64,000 bases of DNA from Flavobacterium proteolyticum (lineage in GTDB: Bacteria; Bacteroidota; Bacteroidia; Flavobacteriales; Flavobacteriaceae), in assembly GCF_015223105.1 (NCBI RefSeq), contig NZ_JADFTZ010000002.1:310001-374000 (forward strand), written 5' to 3'. The translations under genes and the position numbers were made by a program. The notes beneath the pieces were generated by a model. That model worked only from the letters and a program-made list of their open reading frames with translations, had not been told where the DNA came from and did no database searches. Below, in pieces: positions 44,003 to 54,018 of the stretch. How positions within the stretch are numbered: position 1 is the first letter of the stretch; each line of letters opens with the position of its first letter.

Positions 44003-44938
44003 TTATTCTCTTGGCAAGAAAATTTCAGCCATCATACAACGCGCACTTCCACCACCACAAGCTTCAATAGTATCTAAACTTGAGCTTACAATAGTCACAT
44101 GTTCTTCTAATTGGGCAATTTGCTTTTTAGTCAAACTTTGGTGAGCTGATGCACTCATAATTAAATATCTTCTGTCATCTGTTCCTTTTACCTCTAACAT
44201 ATTTCCTGCGAAATTGTTTACTTGGTCTTCGGTGATAAGAATTACTTCTTTTTCATCACCTTTTAAACTATCTAAGACCATTTTACGTTCTTTCTTATCG
44301 TCGATACAATCTGCACAAATAACCGCAAATGTTTCGCCCACGCACATAATTACGTTCGTGTGATAAATATGTTTTCTTTCCCCATTTACTGTTTGAAACG
44401 CTTCAAAAATTACGGGAGTAAATTCGAAATCTTCACAAAATTCGATGAATAGTTCTTCGTCTGCTCTTGGAGATAAAGCACAATACGCTTTTCCGTTAGC
44501 TCTATCTAAAACGATACTTCCTGTTCCTTCCAAGAAAATATCATCATCTTCAGCTGAAGTGTAATCCATAATTTCATTGATTACAAAACCTTCATTTTCT
44601 AAATGATCTAAAACATCTTCTCTTCTTTCTAAACGACGATTTTCAGCAAACATTGGATATAAAACTACATCTCCATTCTCATGAAATGAAATCCAGTTGT
44701 TTGGAAAAATACTATCTGGCGTATCTGGACTTAATGTATCTTCAACCACTACAACATTCAGTCCAATCATTCTTAACTTTTGAACGAAAGTATCAAATTC
44801 TTCTTGTGCTTTTGCATTAACCGAAGCTGGTGTTAAATTATCCAATACTTTTTGGTAATAATTATTCACCGCTGTTTGTTCATTCATACGGAATGCTACC
44901 GGACGAATCATCAATATGGAGTTAGTTGTTTGGTTCAT
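44003..44938 (-). CDS. ctlX: Citrulline/arginine-type hydrolase, CtlX family
   Basis: A 311-residue enzyme of the amidinotransferase (pentein) fold. The substrate-guiding block is PDSIFPNNWISFH, an Asp/Glu pair sits in DDDIFLEGTGS, HTNVIMCVG holds the catalytic His, and Cys301 in GGGSARCMMAEIFLP is the nucleophile. These motifs match CtlX, a hydrolase named for citrulline use; arginine deiminase-like activity is an alternative. It ends the operon with a second pentein enzyme, and its start overlaps a small membrane-protein gene by 17 bp. Confidence 0.88.
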   Translation of the reverse strand: MNQTTNSILMIRPVAFRMNEQTAVNNYYQKVLDNLTPASVNAKAQEEFDTFVQKLRMIGLNVVVVEDTLSPDTPDSIFPNNWISFHENGDVVLYPMFAENRRLERREDVLDHLENEGFVINEIMDYTSAEDDDIFLEGTGSIVLDRANGKAYCALSPRADEELFIEFCEDFEFTPVIFEAFQTVNGERKHIYHTNVIMCVGETFAVICADCIDDKKERKMVLDSLKGDEKEVILITEDQVNNFAGNMLEVKGTDDRRYLIMSASAHQSLTKKQIAQLEEHVTIVSSSLDTIEACGGGSARCMMAEIFLPRE

Positions 44939-45086
44939 GTTTTTCTTCTTTATTTTTTTCTGATAAATCGTATTTTTTGATTACGACATTATTTTTATTT
45001 GGATTCTTAGTATTCTTTACAACATATACTATTGCACTAACTACAATTATTGGAAAAACCACATAAAAATAGATTGCAGTAAGCAT
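44922..45086 (-). CDS. Small single-pass membrane protein, 54 residues
   Basis: An open frame from ATG 45084-45086 to TAA 44922-44924. It encodes MLTAIYFYVVFPIIVV... with one hydrophobic segment at about residues 4-23, then a Lys/Asn/Glu-rich tail. It starts 3 bases after the upstream pentein gene and overlaps the start of ctlX by 17 bases, which fits a real, translationally coupled gene rather than chance. I do not recognise the protein. The charged tail would lie in the cytoplasm by the positive-inside rule. Confidence 0.6.
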   Translation of the reverse strand: MLTAIYFYVVFPIIVVSAIVYVVKNTKNPNKNNVVIKKYDLSEKNKEEKHEPNN

Positions 45087-45089
45087 AGC

Positions 45090-46004
45090 CTAATCTCTAA
45101 TCAAAGGCAAAGTTGAACATCTCAACAAACCTTCTTGCTTTGCAATTTCTGCATATGGAATTTCTTCTACTGTAAATCCATTTTCGCGAAGCCAATTGTT
45201 TAATCTGGTGAAATTCTTTTCAGAAACTACTACATCGGGAGCAATGGAAAACACGTTGGAATTCATGTGATACATTTCTTCTCTTTCGATGTGGAATAAA
45301 TTTTCTTTTCCGAATAAATTCACTAAAAACATATAATCGGCTTCTTCACGGAAACCACTTTTGTATATAATTCCTTTATTGGTTCCCACAGGTTGAAAAC
45401 AACAATCTAAATGCAAAGCGTTATCACGAGGTTCAATTTTTGATTTTACTAAATCAAATTCTTTCACAATTTTATTTGGAAACAATTCTTTAATATAATT
45501 TACTCCTTGCATGTTGGTTCTTGCCGTGATGTAATCTTTATAATCCGAACCTTTGTAAGTTCCTATAAAGATATATTCGTTCCAAGGCATGACGTCGCCA
45601 CCTTCAATATGTACTTCTTCTGGCAGACGCACCACTTTCTTAGGATCAATTTGATCGATTACGTATTGAATCGCGTCTAATTCACGCTCTCTATCCGGTA
45701 AAATATTGGCTTTGATAAAAATGTCATCGATTACAAATCCGATGTCTCTGGCGAAAATTTGGTTGTAATTTTCAATAATTTGAGGTCTGAAGACTTTTAC
45801 GTCGTATTTTTGGAACACTTTGTTAAAAGCTTCCATTTCGTTTACCATATCTGCTTCCACAGGATAGGTTCCAGCTTTAATATGCTCTAATGATTTAGGA
45901 TCATAGGCTTCTTCAATGGTAGGTGTTGGACCGTTACTTGTAGCAGTTCCTAACACCACAGCCCTTAATCGGGAGGTTTCGTTTTTTACATTTAATTGTA
46001 ACAT
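45090..46004 (-). CDS. Amidinotransferase-family protein (pentein fold)
   Basis: A 304-residue protein of the dimethylarginine dimethylaminohydrolase/amidinotransferase group. Motifs: FARDIGFVIDD, HIEGGDVMPWNEY, ALHLDCCFQPVG with the catalytic His, and Cys296 in LLRCSTLPLIRD. I use the ATG at 46002-46004 (MLQLNVKNETSRLRAV); the 25 codons upstream look like untranslated AT-rich sequence. The substrate is some guanidino compound but cannot be named. It leads a three-gene unit with the small membrane protein and ctlX. Confidence 0.85.
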   Translation of the reverse strand: MLQLNVKNETSRLRAVVLGTATSNGPTPTIEEAYDPKSLEHIKAGTYPVEADMVNEMEAFNKVFQKYDVKVFRPQIIENYNQIFARDIGFVIDDIFIKANILPDRERELDAIQYVIDQIDPKKVVRLPEEVHIEGGDVMPWNEYIFIGTYKGSDYKDYITARTNMQGVNYIKELFPNKIVKEFDLVKSKIEPRDNALHLDCCFQPVGTNKGIIYKSGFREEADYMFLVNLFGKENLFHIEREEMYHMNSNVFSIAPDVVVSEKNFTRLNNWLRENGFTVEEIPYAEIAKQEGLLRCSTLPLIRD

Positions 46005-46020
46005 AGCTTTCGGCTTTTGG

Positions 46021-46028
46021 CAAATATA
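46021..46028 (-). promoter_or_regulatory. Possible -7 box for the pentein gene unit
   Basis: TATATTTG on the minus strand, 16 bases before the chosen ATG, matches TAnnTTTG. No TTG lies at the usual distance upstream. It supports the shorter start at 46004, since the longer frame would begin upstream of this box. Confidence 0.35.
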
Positions 46029-46105
46029 GAAAAAGGAAACGAGAATATAAATTAGTAAACTATTATAAATTCGCTTCAAAAAGATTCTTTTTAGATATAA
46101 ATGAT

Positions 46106-46113
46106 TAAATTTG
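46106..46113 (+). promoter_or_regulatory. Possible -7 box for the helical charged protein
   Basis: TAAATTTG, 25 bases before the ATG at 46139, matches the Bacteroidota -7 consensus. No clear TTG/TTTG 17-23 bases upstream. It lies in the divergent gap between the pentein gene and this gene. Confidence 0.35.
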
Positions 46114-46138
46114 AGAAAACTATAAAAAACAAATTATC

Positions 46139-46510
46139 ATGGGATTATCAAATTTTTTCAGTTCTCTTTTTGGAAAAGCTAAAGAGAAAGCAGAAATAGC
46201 CAAAGAAAATTTAAGTGAAGTTGCAGAAAATGTAGCTGAAAAAGCTGCAGATGTAGCCGAAGACGTAAAAGAAACAGTTGAAAATGTAGCCGAAAAAGTT
46301 TCAGACAAATTGGAAGAAATGGGTGTGCCTGAAAAAGTAAACGAATTTGTTGATGTCGCTAAAGAAAAAACAGCCGAAGCTGCGGGTTGGGTTGAAGAAA
46401 AAGCACACAACTTAAAAGAATCATTACAAAATGCCGCTGAAACTGTAGAAGATAAGGTAGAAGATTTAACAGGAAGCACAGAAGAAGAAGCACAAAAACC
46501 TACTGAATAA
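46139..46510 (+). CDS. Charged amphipathic-helix protein (LEA/YtxH-like)
   Basis: A 123-residue protein made almost entirely of Ala, Glu, Lys and Val in a helical pattern. The loosely repeated unit ENVAEKAADVAEDVKE / ENVAEKVSDKLEE gives long amphipathic helices with no Cys. The first ~13 residues (GLSNFFSSLFGKA) are hydrophobic and could sit on a membrane surface. It resembles LEA-like or YtxH-like stress proteins by composition only. A terminator follows directly. Function is unknown. Confidence 0.8.
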   Translation: MGLSNFFSSLFGKAKEKAEIAKENLSEVAENVAEKAADVAEDVKETVENVAEKVSDKLEEMGVPEKVNEFVDVAKEKTAEAAGWVEEKAHNLKESLQNAAETVEDKVEDLTGSTEEEAQKPTE

Positions 46511-46528
46511 ATCGTACATTTATAAAAA

Positions 46529-46558
46529 CAAAAATCCCACTTTTCAGTGGGATTTTTT
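46529..46558. terminator. Bidirectional intrinsic terminator
   Basis: aaaatcccact (46531-46541) pairs with agtgggatttt (46546-46556) around tttc, with A-rich and T-rich flanks. It serves the helical protein gene on the plus strand and gltA on the minus strand. Confidence 0.9.
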
Positions 46559-46562
46559 ATTA

Positions 46563-47846
46563 TTATCTGTCTTTAACTTCTTTAAAAGGACGTAATGTAT
46601 AACCTGTATAAACTTGTCTTGGACGTCCAATTGGTTCTTTATTTACTCTCATTTCTTTCCATTGTGCAATCCAACCTGGTAAACGACCAATAGCAAATAA
46701 AACGGTAAACATTTCAACTGGAATACCCATAGCGCGGTAGATAATTCCTGAATAGAAATCTACGTTTGGATATAAGTTTCTTGATTTGAAATATTCGTCT
46801 TCTAAAGCTACTTTTTCTAATTGTTTTGCAATATCTAATAATGGATCATCAACTCCTAACGAACTTAATACATCATCAGCTGCTTTTTTAATGATCGTTG
46901 CTCTTGGATCAAAGTTTTTGTAAACACGGTGACCGAATCCCATTAAACGGAATGGATCGTCTTTATCTTTTGCTTTTAAAACGAATTTAGCAACATCCCC
47001 TCCATTGTCATGGATTTCTTGTAACATTTCTAATACCGCTTGATTAGCTCCACCGTGAAGTGGTCCCCAAAGAGCAGAAACTCCAGCAGAAATTGAAGCA
47101 AATAAACCAGCATGAGAAGAACCAACGATTCTTACTGTAGAAGTAGAACAGTTTTGCTCATGGTCAGCATGCAAGATGAATAATTTATCTAAAGCAGCAA
47201 CAACTTTTGGATCTGCTTTGTAAGGTCCAGTTGGTAATTCAAACATTAAGCGCATGAAATTTTCAACGTAACCTTTAGTATTATCGTAATAATTTAATGG
47301 ATAACCCATAGTTTTTCTGTAAGTCCATGTAGCAATTACTAAGAATTTACCCATAGTTTTACAAACTGCTTCATACATTTCTTTTTCGTTGTGAGGATTC
47401 ACTGACTTAGGATTGAAAGCAGTTAAAGCACTAGTTAAAGAAGCTAAAACACCCATTGGATGAGCCGTTTTTGGGAAACCATCAATGATGTTTTTCATTT
47501 CCTCGTTAACTAATGTATATTTACGAATATCGTTTTCGAATTTTTCTAATTGGGCTGCTGTTGGAAGTTCTCCAAAAATTAACAAATAAGAAACTTCTAG
47601 AAAATCAGCTTTATCGGCTAAATCTTCGATTGAATATCCTCTATAACGTAGAATTCCTTCTTCACCATCTAAGAAAGTAATTTCACTTGTACATGAACCT
47701 GAGTTTTTATAACCAGGGTCAATAGTAATAGCACCAGATGCACTACGCAACTTGTCTATGTCGATAGCAACCTCATTCTCAGTTCCCACAATTACTGGAA
47801 ACTCATACTTTTTGCCATCAAGCTCTAATATTGCAGTTTTTGACAT
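46563..47846 (-). CDS. gltA: Citrate synthase
   Basis: A 427-residue type II (hexameric, gram-negative) citrate synthase that condenses oxaloacetate and acetyl-CoA at the entry of the TCA cycle. Conserved parts are ILHADHEQNCSTSTVRIVG, SALWGPLHGGANQAVLEML, LMGFGHRVYKNFDPRA and NVDFYSGIIYRAMGIP, covering the active-site His and Asp. Length is normal. It has its own terminator and follows eno, as usual in Flavobacterium. No convincing TAnnTTTG promoter is found in the 164-base gap before it. Confidence 0.98.
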   Translation of the reverse strand: MSKTAILELDGKKYEFPVIVGTENEVAIDIDKLRSASGAITIDPGYKNSGSCTSEITFLDGEEGILRYRGYSIEDLADKADFLEVSYLLIFGELPTAAQLEKFENDIRKYTLVNEEMKNIIDGFPKTAHPMGVLASLTSALTAFNPKSVNPHNEKEMYEAVCKTMGKFLVIATWTYRKTMGYPLNYYDNTKGYVENFMRLMFELPTGPYKADPKVVAALDKLFILHADHEQNCSTSTVRIVGSSHAGLFASISAGVSALWGPLHGGANQAVLEMLQEIHDNGGDVAKFVLKAKDKDDPFRLMGFGHRVYKNFDPRATIIKKAADDVLSSLGVDDPLLDIAKQLEKVALEDEYFKSRNLYPNVDFYSGIIYRAMGIPVEMFTVLFAIGRLPGWIAQWKEMRVNKEPIGRPRQVYTGYTLRPFKEVKDR

Positions 47847-47957
47847 ATTATTTATATGATATTTTATGATAAAATTAATGTGAATTGCGAATTTAACAAA
47901 TAATAATCAAACAATAAAGAAATTATCTATAATTTATGGTTAAATAATATACATAAA

Positions 47958-47989
47958 AAATCCTGCTATAAAATACTACAACAGGATTT
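47958..47989 (-). terminator. Intrinsic terminator of eno
   Basis: On the minus strand aaatcctg pairs with caggattt around a 16-base loop and is followed by TTTTTT. It lies about 20 bases after the eno stop. Confidence 0.75.
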
Positions 47990-48010
47990 AAAAATGATAT
48001 CTAAAAGTAA

Positions 48011-49351
<1,341 letters not shown>

Positions 49352-49406
49352 TAATTTAAACTATAATGATACTGAAAAACTCAAAAAACTTATAAACGAT
49401 AACGTT

Positions 49407-50516
49407 TTAGTTAGCTGCAGTTTGTATATTTTCGATAAATTGATCGAATAAATAACTGGAATCGTGTGGTCCAGGGCTTGCTTCTGGGTGATATTGCACT
49501 GAAAAACAGTTTTTCGATTTCATTCGCATTCCCGCCACAGTTCCGTCATTCAAATGTTCGTGTGTTAATTCGAAATGAGGATGTTTATCTAATTCTTCTC
49601 TCACAATAGCAAAACCGTGATTTTGAGAAGTGATTTCCCCTTTTCCAGTAATCACATTTTTTACTGGATGATTGATTCCACGGTGACCGTTGAACATTTT
49701 ATAAGTTGAAATTCCATTAGCTAAACCAATGATTTGATGTCCTAAACAGATACCAAATAAAGGTTTATTCTCATTAAGAATTTGACGTGCTACTTCTTGA
49801 GCGGTTTCTAAAGGTTCTGGATCACCAGGTCCGTTTGACAAAAAGTACCCATCAGGATTGAATGCTTTCAAATCTTCAAAAGAAGCATTGTATGGAAAAA
49901 CTTTTATGTAGCAATCTCTTTTCGCTAAGTTTCTAAGAATATTCGTTTTGATTCCTAAATCTAAAGCTGAAATTTTATATTTTGCTGATTCTTCTCCAAA
50001 GAAATAAGGTTCTTTAGTAGAAACTTTAGAAGCCAATTCCAAACCATTCATATCTGGAACTTGAGCTAATCTTTCTTTTAATTCTTCAATTGGAGTTCCA
50101 TCCGTACAAATAACCGCATTCATTGCTCCGTTATCTCTGATATAACTTACCAAAGCTCTAGTATCTACATCGGAAATTACGATAAGATTTTGTTTACTTA
50201 AATAATCAAACAAACTTTCAGTAGCATCTACGCGTGAATAATTAAAGCTGAAGTTTTTACAAACTAATCCTGAAATTTTCACTGAATCAGATTCCACTTC
50301 TTTGTCGTTAACACCATAATTTCCAATGTGAGCATTAGTAGTAACCATGATTTGCCCGAAGTAAGAAGGATCTGTAAAAATTTCTTGATAACCTGTTGTT
50401 CCCGTATTAAAAGCGACTTCACCAAAAGTAACCCCTTCAATTCCTATTGATTTTCCGTGAAAAATAGTACCGTCTTTAAGAAGTAAAACGGCTTTAGAAC
50501 GATTGTTGTATTTCAT
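49407..50516 (-). CDS. carA: Carbamoyl-phosphate synthase small subunit
   Basis: The glutaminase subunit that feeds ammonia to CarB for pyrimidine and arginine synthesis. The N-terminal domain has KAVLLLKDGTIFHGKSIG and the C-terminal GATase I domain has the nucleophile Cys in GICLGHQIIGLANG and the His-Glu pair in VQYHPEASPGPHD. I use the ATG at 50514-50516 (369 residues). The alternative TTG eight codons upstream falls inside the proposed promoter, so it is unlikely. carB is not adjacent. Confidence 0.97.
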   Translation of the reverse strand: MKYNNRSKAVLLLKDGTIFHGKSIGIEGVTFGEVAFNTGTTGYQEIFTDPSYFGQIMVTTNAHIGNYGVNDKEVESDSVKISGLVCKNFSFNYSRVDATESLFDYLSKQNLIVISDVDTRALVSYIRDNGAMNAVICTDGTPIEELKERLAQVPDMNGLELASKVSTKEPYFFGEESAKYKISALDLGIKTNILRNLAKRDCYIKVFPYNASFEDLKAFNPDGYFLSNGPGDPEPLETAQEVARQILNENKPLFGICLGHQIIGLANGISTYKMFNGHRGINHPVKNVITGKGEITSQNHGFAIVREELDKHPHFELTHEHLNDGTVAGMRMKSKNCFSVQYHPEASPGPHDSSYLFDQFIENIQTAAN

Positions 50517-50537
50517 TGTGTTGTGTTGTTGTGAGTG

Positions 50538-50569
50538 CAAATTTAGTTATAAAAGTTGTTTTTTTCAAC
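50538..50569 (-). promoter_or_regulatory. Promoter of carA
   Basis: On the minus strand GTTG (50566-50569) is followed after 20 bases by TAAATTTG (50538-50545), close to the Flavobacterium pattern TTG - 17 to 23 - TAnnTTTG. It lies 21 bases before the carA ATG and just after the ribosomal operon terminator. Confidence 0.5.
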
Positions 50570-50594
50570 TGTTTGAATCGTAAAACCAAAAAAA

Positions 50595-50622
50595 AAGGAT
50601 AAACTTAAAAAAGTCTATCCTT
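50595..50622 (-). terminator. Intrinsic terminator of the ribosomal protein operon
   Basis: aaggataaactt (50595-50606) pairs with aagtctatcctt (50611-50622), with one mismatch, around a 4-base loop. On the minus strand a run of nine or more T follows. It ends the rplC-rplQ gene train about 28 bases after rplQ. Confidence 0.85.
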
Positions 50623-50649
50623 ATTATTTTTACATGAATGGTATCATGA

Positions 50650-51135
50650 TTATTCTGTAGCTTCAGTATTTTCAGAAGTTTCAGCAGCTGGAGCTTCTGG
50701 TGTAGCACTTTCAGCTTTTTTAGCTTTTCCACGACGAGTCGTTTTCTTAACTTCTTTTTTACCACCATTGTACAATGTGTTGAAATCTACTAACTCAATC
50801 ATTGCCATATCAGCGTTATCTCCTAAACGGTTTCCTAACTTGATGATACGAGTGTATCCTCCTGGACGGTCACCTACTTTAGCAGCAACTTCTCTGAAAA
50901 GTTCTGTAACTGCATATTTGTTTCTTAAGTAAGAAAAACAAATACGACGATTGTGAGTAGTATCTTCTTTTGATTTTGTAACTAATGGTTCAACAAATTG
51001 TTTTAAAGCTTTCGCTTTAGCAACAGTAGTGTTGATACGTTTATGTTCGATTAAAGAACAAGCCATGTTAGCTAACATAGCAGCTCTATGTCCTTTTTGT
51101 CTACTTAAATGATTGAATTTTTTTCCGTGTCTCAT
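50650..51135 (-). CDS. rplQ: 50S ribosomal protein L17
   Basis: A 161-residue L17. The first ~115 residues are the conserved core ([41 protein letters not shown]). A C-terminal extension of about 45 residues rich in Lys, Ala, Glu and Thr follows ([14 protein letters not shown]...), common in Bacteroidota and probably disordered. It is the last gene of the operon, 61 bases after rpoA. Confidence 0.98.
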   Translation of the reverse strand: MRHGKKFNHLSRQKGHRAAMLANMACSLIEHKRINTTVAKAKALKQFVEPLVTKSKEDTTHNRRICFSYLRNKYAVTELFREVAAKVGDRPGGYTRIIKLGNRLGDNADMAMIELVDFNTLYNGGKKEVKKTTRRGKAKKAESATPEAPAAETSENTEATE

Positions 51136-51196
51136 GACGTCTATTATTTATCTTCATCTTGCATCAATCCTTTTCGGAGCGCAAAATATGAAGCAA

Positions 51197-52189
51197 TTAT
51201 TCTTTATCTAACTTGTATTTAGTTAAATCCATTCCAAAAGTTAGGTTTTTATTAGCCACTAACTCATCTAATTCAGTTAATGATTTTTTACCAAAATTAC
51301 GGAACTTCATTAAGTCGTTCTTGTTGAAAGATACTAAATCACCTAATGTATCAACTTCAGCCGCTTTTAAACAATTTAATGCTCTAACAGATAAGTCCAT
51401 ATCAACTAATTTAGTTTTCAATAACTGTCTCATGTGAAGTGATTCTTCATCATAAGACTCAGTTTGAGCAATTTCATCTGCCTCAAGAGTAATTCTTTCG
51501 TCAGAGAACAACATAAAATGGTGGATTAACGTCTTAGCTGCTTCAGTTAATGCATCTTTAGGATGGATAGAACCATCTGTAATGATTTCAAAAACTAATT
51601 TTTCGTAGTCTGTTTTTTGTTCCACACGGAAATTCTCAATAGCATATTTTACATTCTTTACTGGAGTGTAAATAGAATCTGTAAAAATAGTTCCTATTGG
51701 AGCATTTGATTTTTTGTTCTCTTCAGCAGGAACATAACCTCTACCTTTTTCGATAGAAAGTTCCATATTGATAGCTGTTTTACTGTCTAAATTACAGATA
51801 ACTAAATCTGGATTTAAAACTTGAAAACCAGAGATGAATTTTTGAAAATCACCTGCAGTAATCTTGTCTTTCCCCGAAAGAGAGATAGAAACAGACTCAT
51901 TATCAATATCTTCAATTTGACGCTTGAAACGTACTTGTTTTAGATTTAAAATAATTTCTGTAACATCTTCAACAACACCAGAGATTGTCGAGAACTCATG
52001 TTCTACACCTTCAATTCTTACTGATGTAATTGCATATCCTTCAAGAGAAGATAGCAAAACTCTTCTAAGTGCATTACCAACAGTCAATCCGTAACCAGGT
52101 TCCAAAGGTCTAAATTCAAATTTACCTTCGAAATCCGTAGAATCGATCATGATAACTTTATCGGGCTTTTGAAAATTAAATATTGCCAT
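51197..52189 (-). CDS. rpoA: RNA polymerase alpha subunit
   Basis: A 330-residue alpha subunit. The N-terminal dimerisation domain has [22 protein letters not shown] (residues ~30-50), and the C-terminal domain has the helix-hairpin-helix core [26 protein letters not shown] and [16 protein letters not shown], which contacts UP elements and activators. Length is normal. It lies 20 bases after rpsD, the standard alpha operon order. Confidence 0.99.
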   Translation of the reverse strand: MAIFNFQKPDKVIMIDSTDFEGKFEFRPLEPGYGLTVGNALRRVLLSSLEGYAITSVRIEGVEHEFSTISGVVEDVTEIILNLKQVRFKRQIEDIDNESVSISLSGKDKITAGDFQKFISGFQVLNPDLVICNLDSKTAINMELSIEKGRGYVPAEENKKSNAPIGTIFTDSIYTPVKNVKYAIENFRVEQKTDYEKLVFEIITDGSIHPKDALTEAAKTLIHHFMLFSDERITLEADEIAQTESYDEESLHMRQLLKTKLVDMDLSVRALNCLKAAEVDTLGDLVSFNKNDLMKFRNFGKKSLTELDELVANKNLTFGMDLTKYKLDKE

Positions 52190-52209
52190 ATTTCGACTAA
52201 TGTCAATTA

Positions 52210-52815
52210 TTATTTGTTATACAACTCAACGATTAGTTGTTCTTTAATATTTTCTGGAATTTGAAGTCTTTGAGGAACAGAAACGAAAGTTCCTTCTTTA
52301 GTATCATTATTCCAAGTAATCCACTCATAAACTTGAGAAGATGCAGCTAAAGAACGGTCAATAGCTTCAAGAGATTTTGATTTTTCACGTACAGCAACTT
52401 TATCACCCGGTTTTAGGTGGTAAGAAGGTACATTAACTACTTCACCATTAACAGTGATGTGTCTGTGAGATACAATTTGACGAGCAGCTCTACGGGATGG
52501 AGCAACACCCATTCTGTAAACTACGTTATCTAAACGAGCTTCACATAATTGTAATAAAATTTCACCTGTTACTCCAGAAGCAGCAGATGCTTTTTTGAAT
52601 AAGTTTCTGAATTGTTTTTCTAAAATACCATAAGTATATTTAGCTTTTTGCTTTTCCATTAACTGAACAGCATATTCAGATTTTTTACCTCTCTTTTTAG
52701 CTAAACCATGTTGCCCTGGAGGGTAATTTCTTTTTTCGAAGGCTTTATCATCTCCGAAGATTGCTTCGCCAAATTTACGAGCAATTTTTGTTTTTGGACC
52801 AGTATATCTTGCCAT
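52210..52815 (-). CDS. rpsD: 30S ribosomal protein S4
   Basis: A 201-residue S4 with an N-terminal RNA-binding region ([24 protein letters not shown]) and an S4 RNA-binding domain near residues 93-155 ([31 protein letters not shown]). The N-terminal zinc-binding Cys residues of some S4 proteins are absent. S4 is a primary 16S rRNA binder and a known translational regulator of its own operon in other bacteria. A terminator-like hairpin sits directly before the start codon. Confidence 0.99.
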   Translation of the reverse strand: MARYTGPKTKIARKFGEAIFGDDKAFEKRNYPPGQHGLAKKRGKKSEYAVQLMEKQKAKYTYGILEKQFRNLFKKASAASGVTGEILLQLCEARLDNVVYRMGVAPSRRAARQIVSHRHITVNGEVVNVPSYHLKPGDKVAVREKSKSLEAIDRSLAASSQVYEWITWNNDTKEGTFVSVPQRLQIPENIKEQLIVELYNK

Positions 52816-52832
52816 TTTAAAAAATTAAAAAA

Positions 52833-52883
52833 GGTAGGAATTATGAATTCAGGTCTATATCCTTCGATAATTTTAAACCTACC
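52833..52883 (-). promoter_or_regulatory. Terminator-like hairpin before rpsD (possible attenuator)
   Basis: In the 83-base gap between rpsK and rpsD the minus strand can form GGTAGG (52883-52878) with CCTACC (52838-52833), and AATTAT (52872-52867) with ATAATT (52844-52839), with a 5-base bulge between the stems and a 22-base loop. A TTTTTT-AA-TTTTTT tract follows before the rpsD ATG at 52815. This has the form of an intrinsic terminator inside the operon, so it may reduce or control rpsD-rpoA-rplQ expression. Confidence 0.55.
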
Positions 52884-52898
52884 CGTGTTATACTTAAA

Positions 52899-53282
52899 TT
52901 ATACTCTTCTTCTTTTCGGAGGACGACATCCGTTGTGAGGCATTGGAGTTACATCAATGATTTCAGTAACTTCAACTCCTGAGTTATGGATTGATCTAAT
53001 AGCAGATTCTCTACCATTACCTGGACCTTTCACATAAACTTTCACTTTTTTAAGTCCAGCTTCAAGAGCTACTTTACTACAATCTTCTGCTGCCATTTGA
53101 GCTGCATAAGGAGTATTCTTTTTAGAACCTCTAAAGCCCATTTTACCAGCTGAAGACCAAGAAATTACTTCACCTTTCTTGTTTGTTAAAGAAATGATGA
53201 TGTTGTTAAAAGTAGCATTAATATGTGCTTCTCCCGAAGATTCAACGATAACTTTACGTTTTTTTGCAGTTGTTTTAGCCAT
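52899..53282 (-). CDS. rpsK: 30S ribosomal protein S11
   Basis: A 127-residue S11 with the conserved glycine-rich core ([35 protein letters not shown]) and the C-terminal block [17 protein letters not shown] that contacts 16S rRNA in the platform. Length is normal. It lies 11 bases after rpsM. Confidence 0.99.
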   Translation of the reverse strand: MAKTTAKKRKVIVESSGEAHINATFNNIIISLTNKKGEVISWSSAGKMGFRGSKKNTPYAAQMAAEDCSKVALEAGLKKVKVYVKGPGNGRESAIRSIHNSGVEVTEIIDVTPMPHNGCRPPKRRRV

Positions 53283-53293
53283 ATTATTACTTA

Positions 53294-53668
53294 TTATTTA
53301 GTTGCTTTTTTCTTGTTAGCAACAGTTTTTCTCTTACCTTTTCTAGTTCTAGAGTTGTTTTTAGTTCTTTGACCTCTTAATGGAAGTCCAGCTCTGTGAC
53401 GAATTCCTCTTTGACATCCGATATCCATTAAACGTTTGATGTTTAATTGAACTTCTGAACGCAATTCACCTTCAATTTTGTAGTATGATACCGCGTCACG
53501 GATTGCTCCGATTTCGTCATCATTCCAATCTTGAACTTTCTTGTCTTCGCTCACTTGAGCTTTAGCTAAAATATCTTTAGCTCTGCTTTTACCAATACCA
53601 AAAATGTATGTTAAAGCAATGATTCCTCTCTTTTGTTTAGGTATATCTACCCCTGCAATTCTTGCCAT
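53294..53668 (-). CDS. rpsM: 30S ribosomal protein S13
   Basis: A 124-residue S13 located in the head of the small subunit and contacting the P-site tRNA. It has the N-terminal [29 protein letters not shown] helix-two-turn-helix and the basic C-terminal tail ([22 protein letters not shown]). Gene order rpmJ-rpsM-rpsK-rpsD-rpoA is canonical. Confidence 0.99.
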   Translation of the reverse strand: MARIAGVDIPKQKRGIIALTYIFGIGKSRAKDILAKAQVSEDKKVQDWNDDEIGAIRDAVSYYKIEGELRSEVQLNIKRLMDIGCQRGIRHRAGLPLRGQRTKNNSRTRKGKRKTVANKKKATK

Positions 53669-53670
53669 AA

Positions 53671-53787
53671 TTATCCTTGTCTTTGTTTAAATCTAGGATT
53701 CTTTTTGTTAATAACGTATAATCTTCCTTTTCTACGTACAATAATGCACTCGGCACTTCTCTTTTTAACTGATGCTCTTACTTTCAT
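53671..53787 (-). CDS. rpmJ: 50S ribosomal protein L36, zinc-free form
   Basis: A 38-residue protein, [20 protein letters not shown]... ending NPRFKQRQG, from ATG 53785-53787 to TAA 53671-53673. It lies between infA and rpsM, the usual place. Classical L36 binds zinc through three Cys and one His; here only Cys14 remains and the His position carries Phe (NPRFKQ instead of NPKHKQ). It is therefore the C-minus form that does not need zinc. Confidence 0.95.
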
Positions 53788-53797
53788 TTTAATAGCT

Positions 53798-54013
53798 TTA
53801 GTATCTATAAGTAATTCTTGCTTTAGACAAATCGTAAGGGCTCATCTCAAGTTTAACCTTGTCACCTGGCAACAACTTAATGTAATGCATACGCATTTTA
53901 CCAGAGATATGAGCAATTACAACGTGCCCGTTTTCTAATTCTACACGAAACATAGCATTTGATAATGCTTCAATAATTGTTCCGTCTTGTTCTATTGCTG
54001 ATTGCTTTGCCAT
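53798..54013 (-). CDS. infA: Translation initiation factor IF-1
   Basis: A 71-residue OB-fold protein that binds the 30S A site during initiation. It matches IF-1 along its length: [47 protein letters not shown] and a C-terminal [14 protein letters not shown]. It lies 5 bases after secY and 10 bases before rpmJ. Confidence 0.99.
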   Translation of the reverse strand: MAKQSAIEQDGTIIEALSNAMFRVELENGHVVIAHISGKMRMHYIKLLPGDKVKLEMSPYDLSKARITYRY

Positions 54014-54018
54014 AAAAA

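Noticed and set aside
46120-46479. 119-residue Ser/Phe/Thr-rich minus-strand frame
   Set aside because: Mirror of the Ala/Glu/Lys-rich gene at 46139-46510, with no family-like features.
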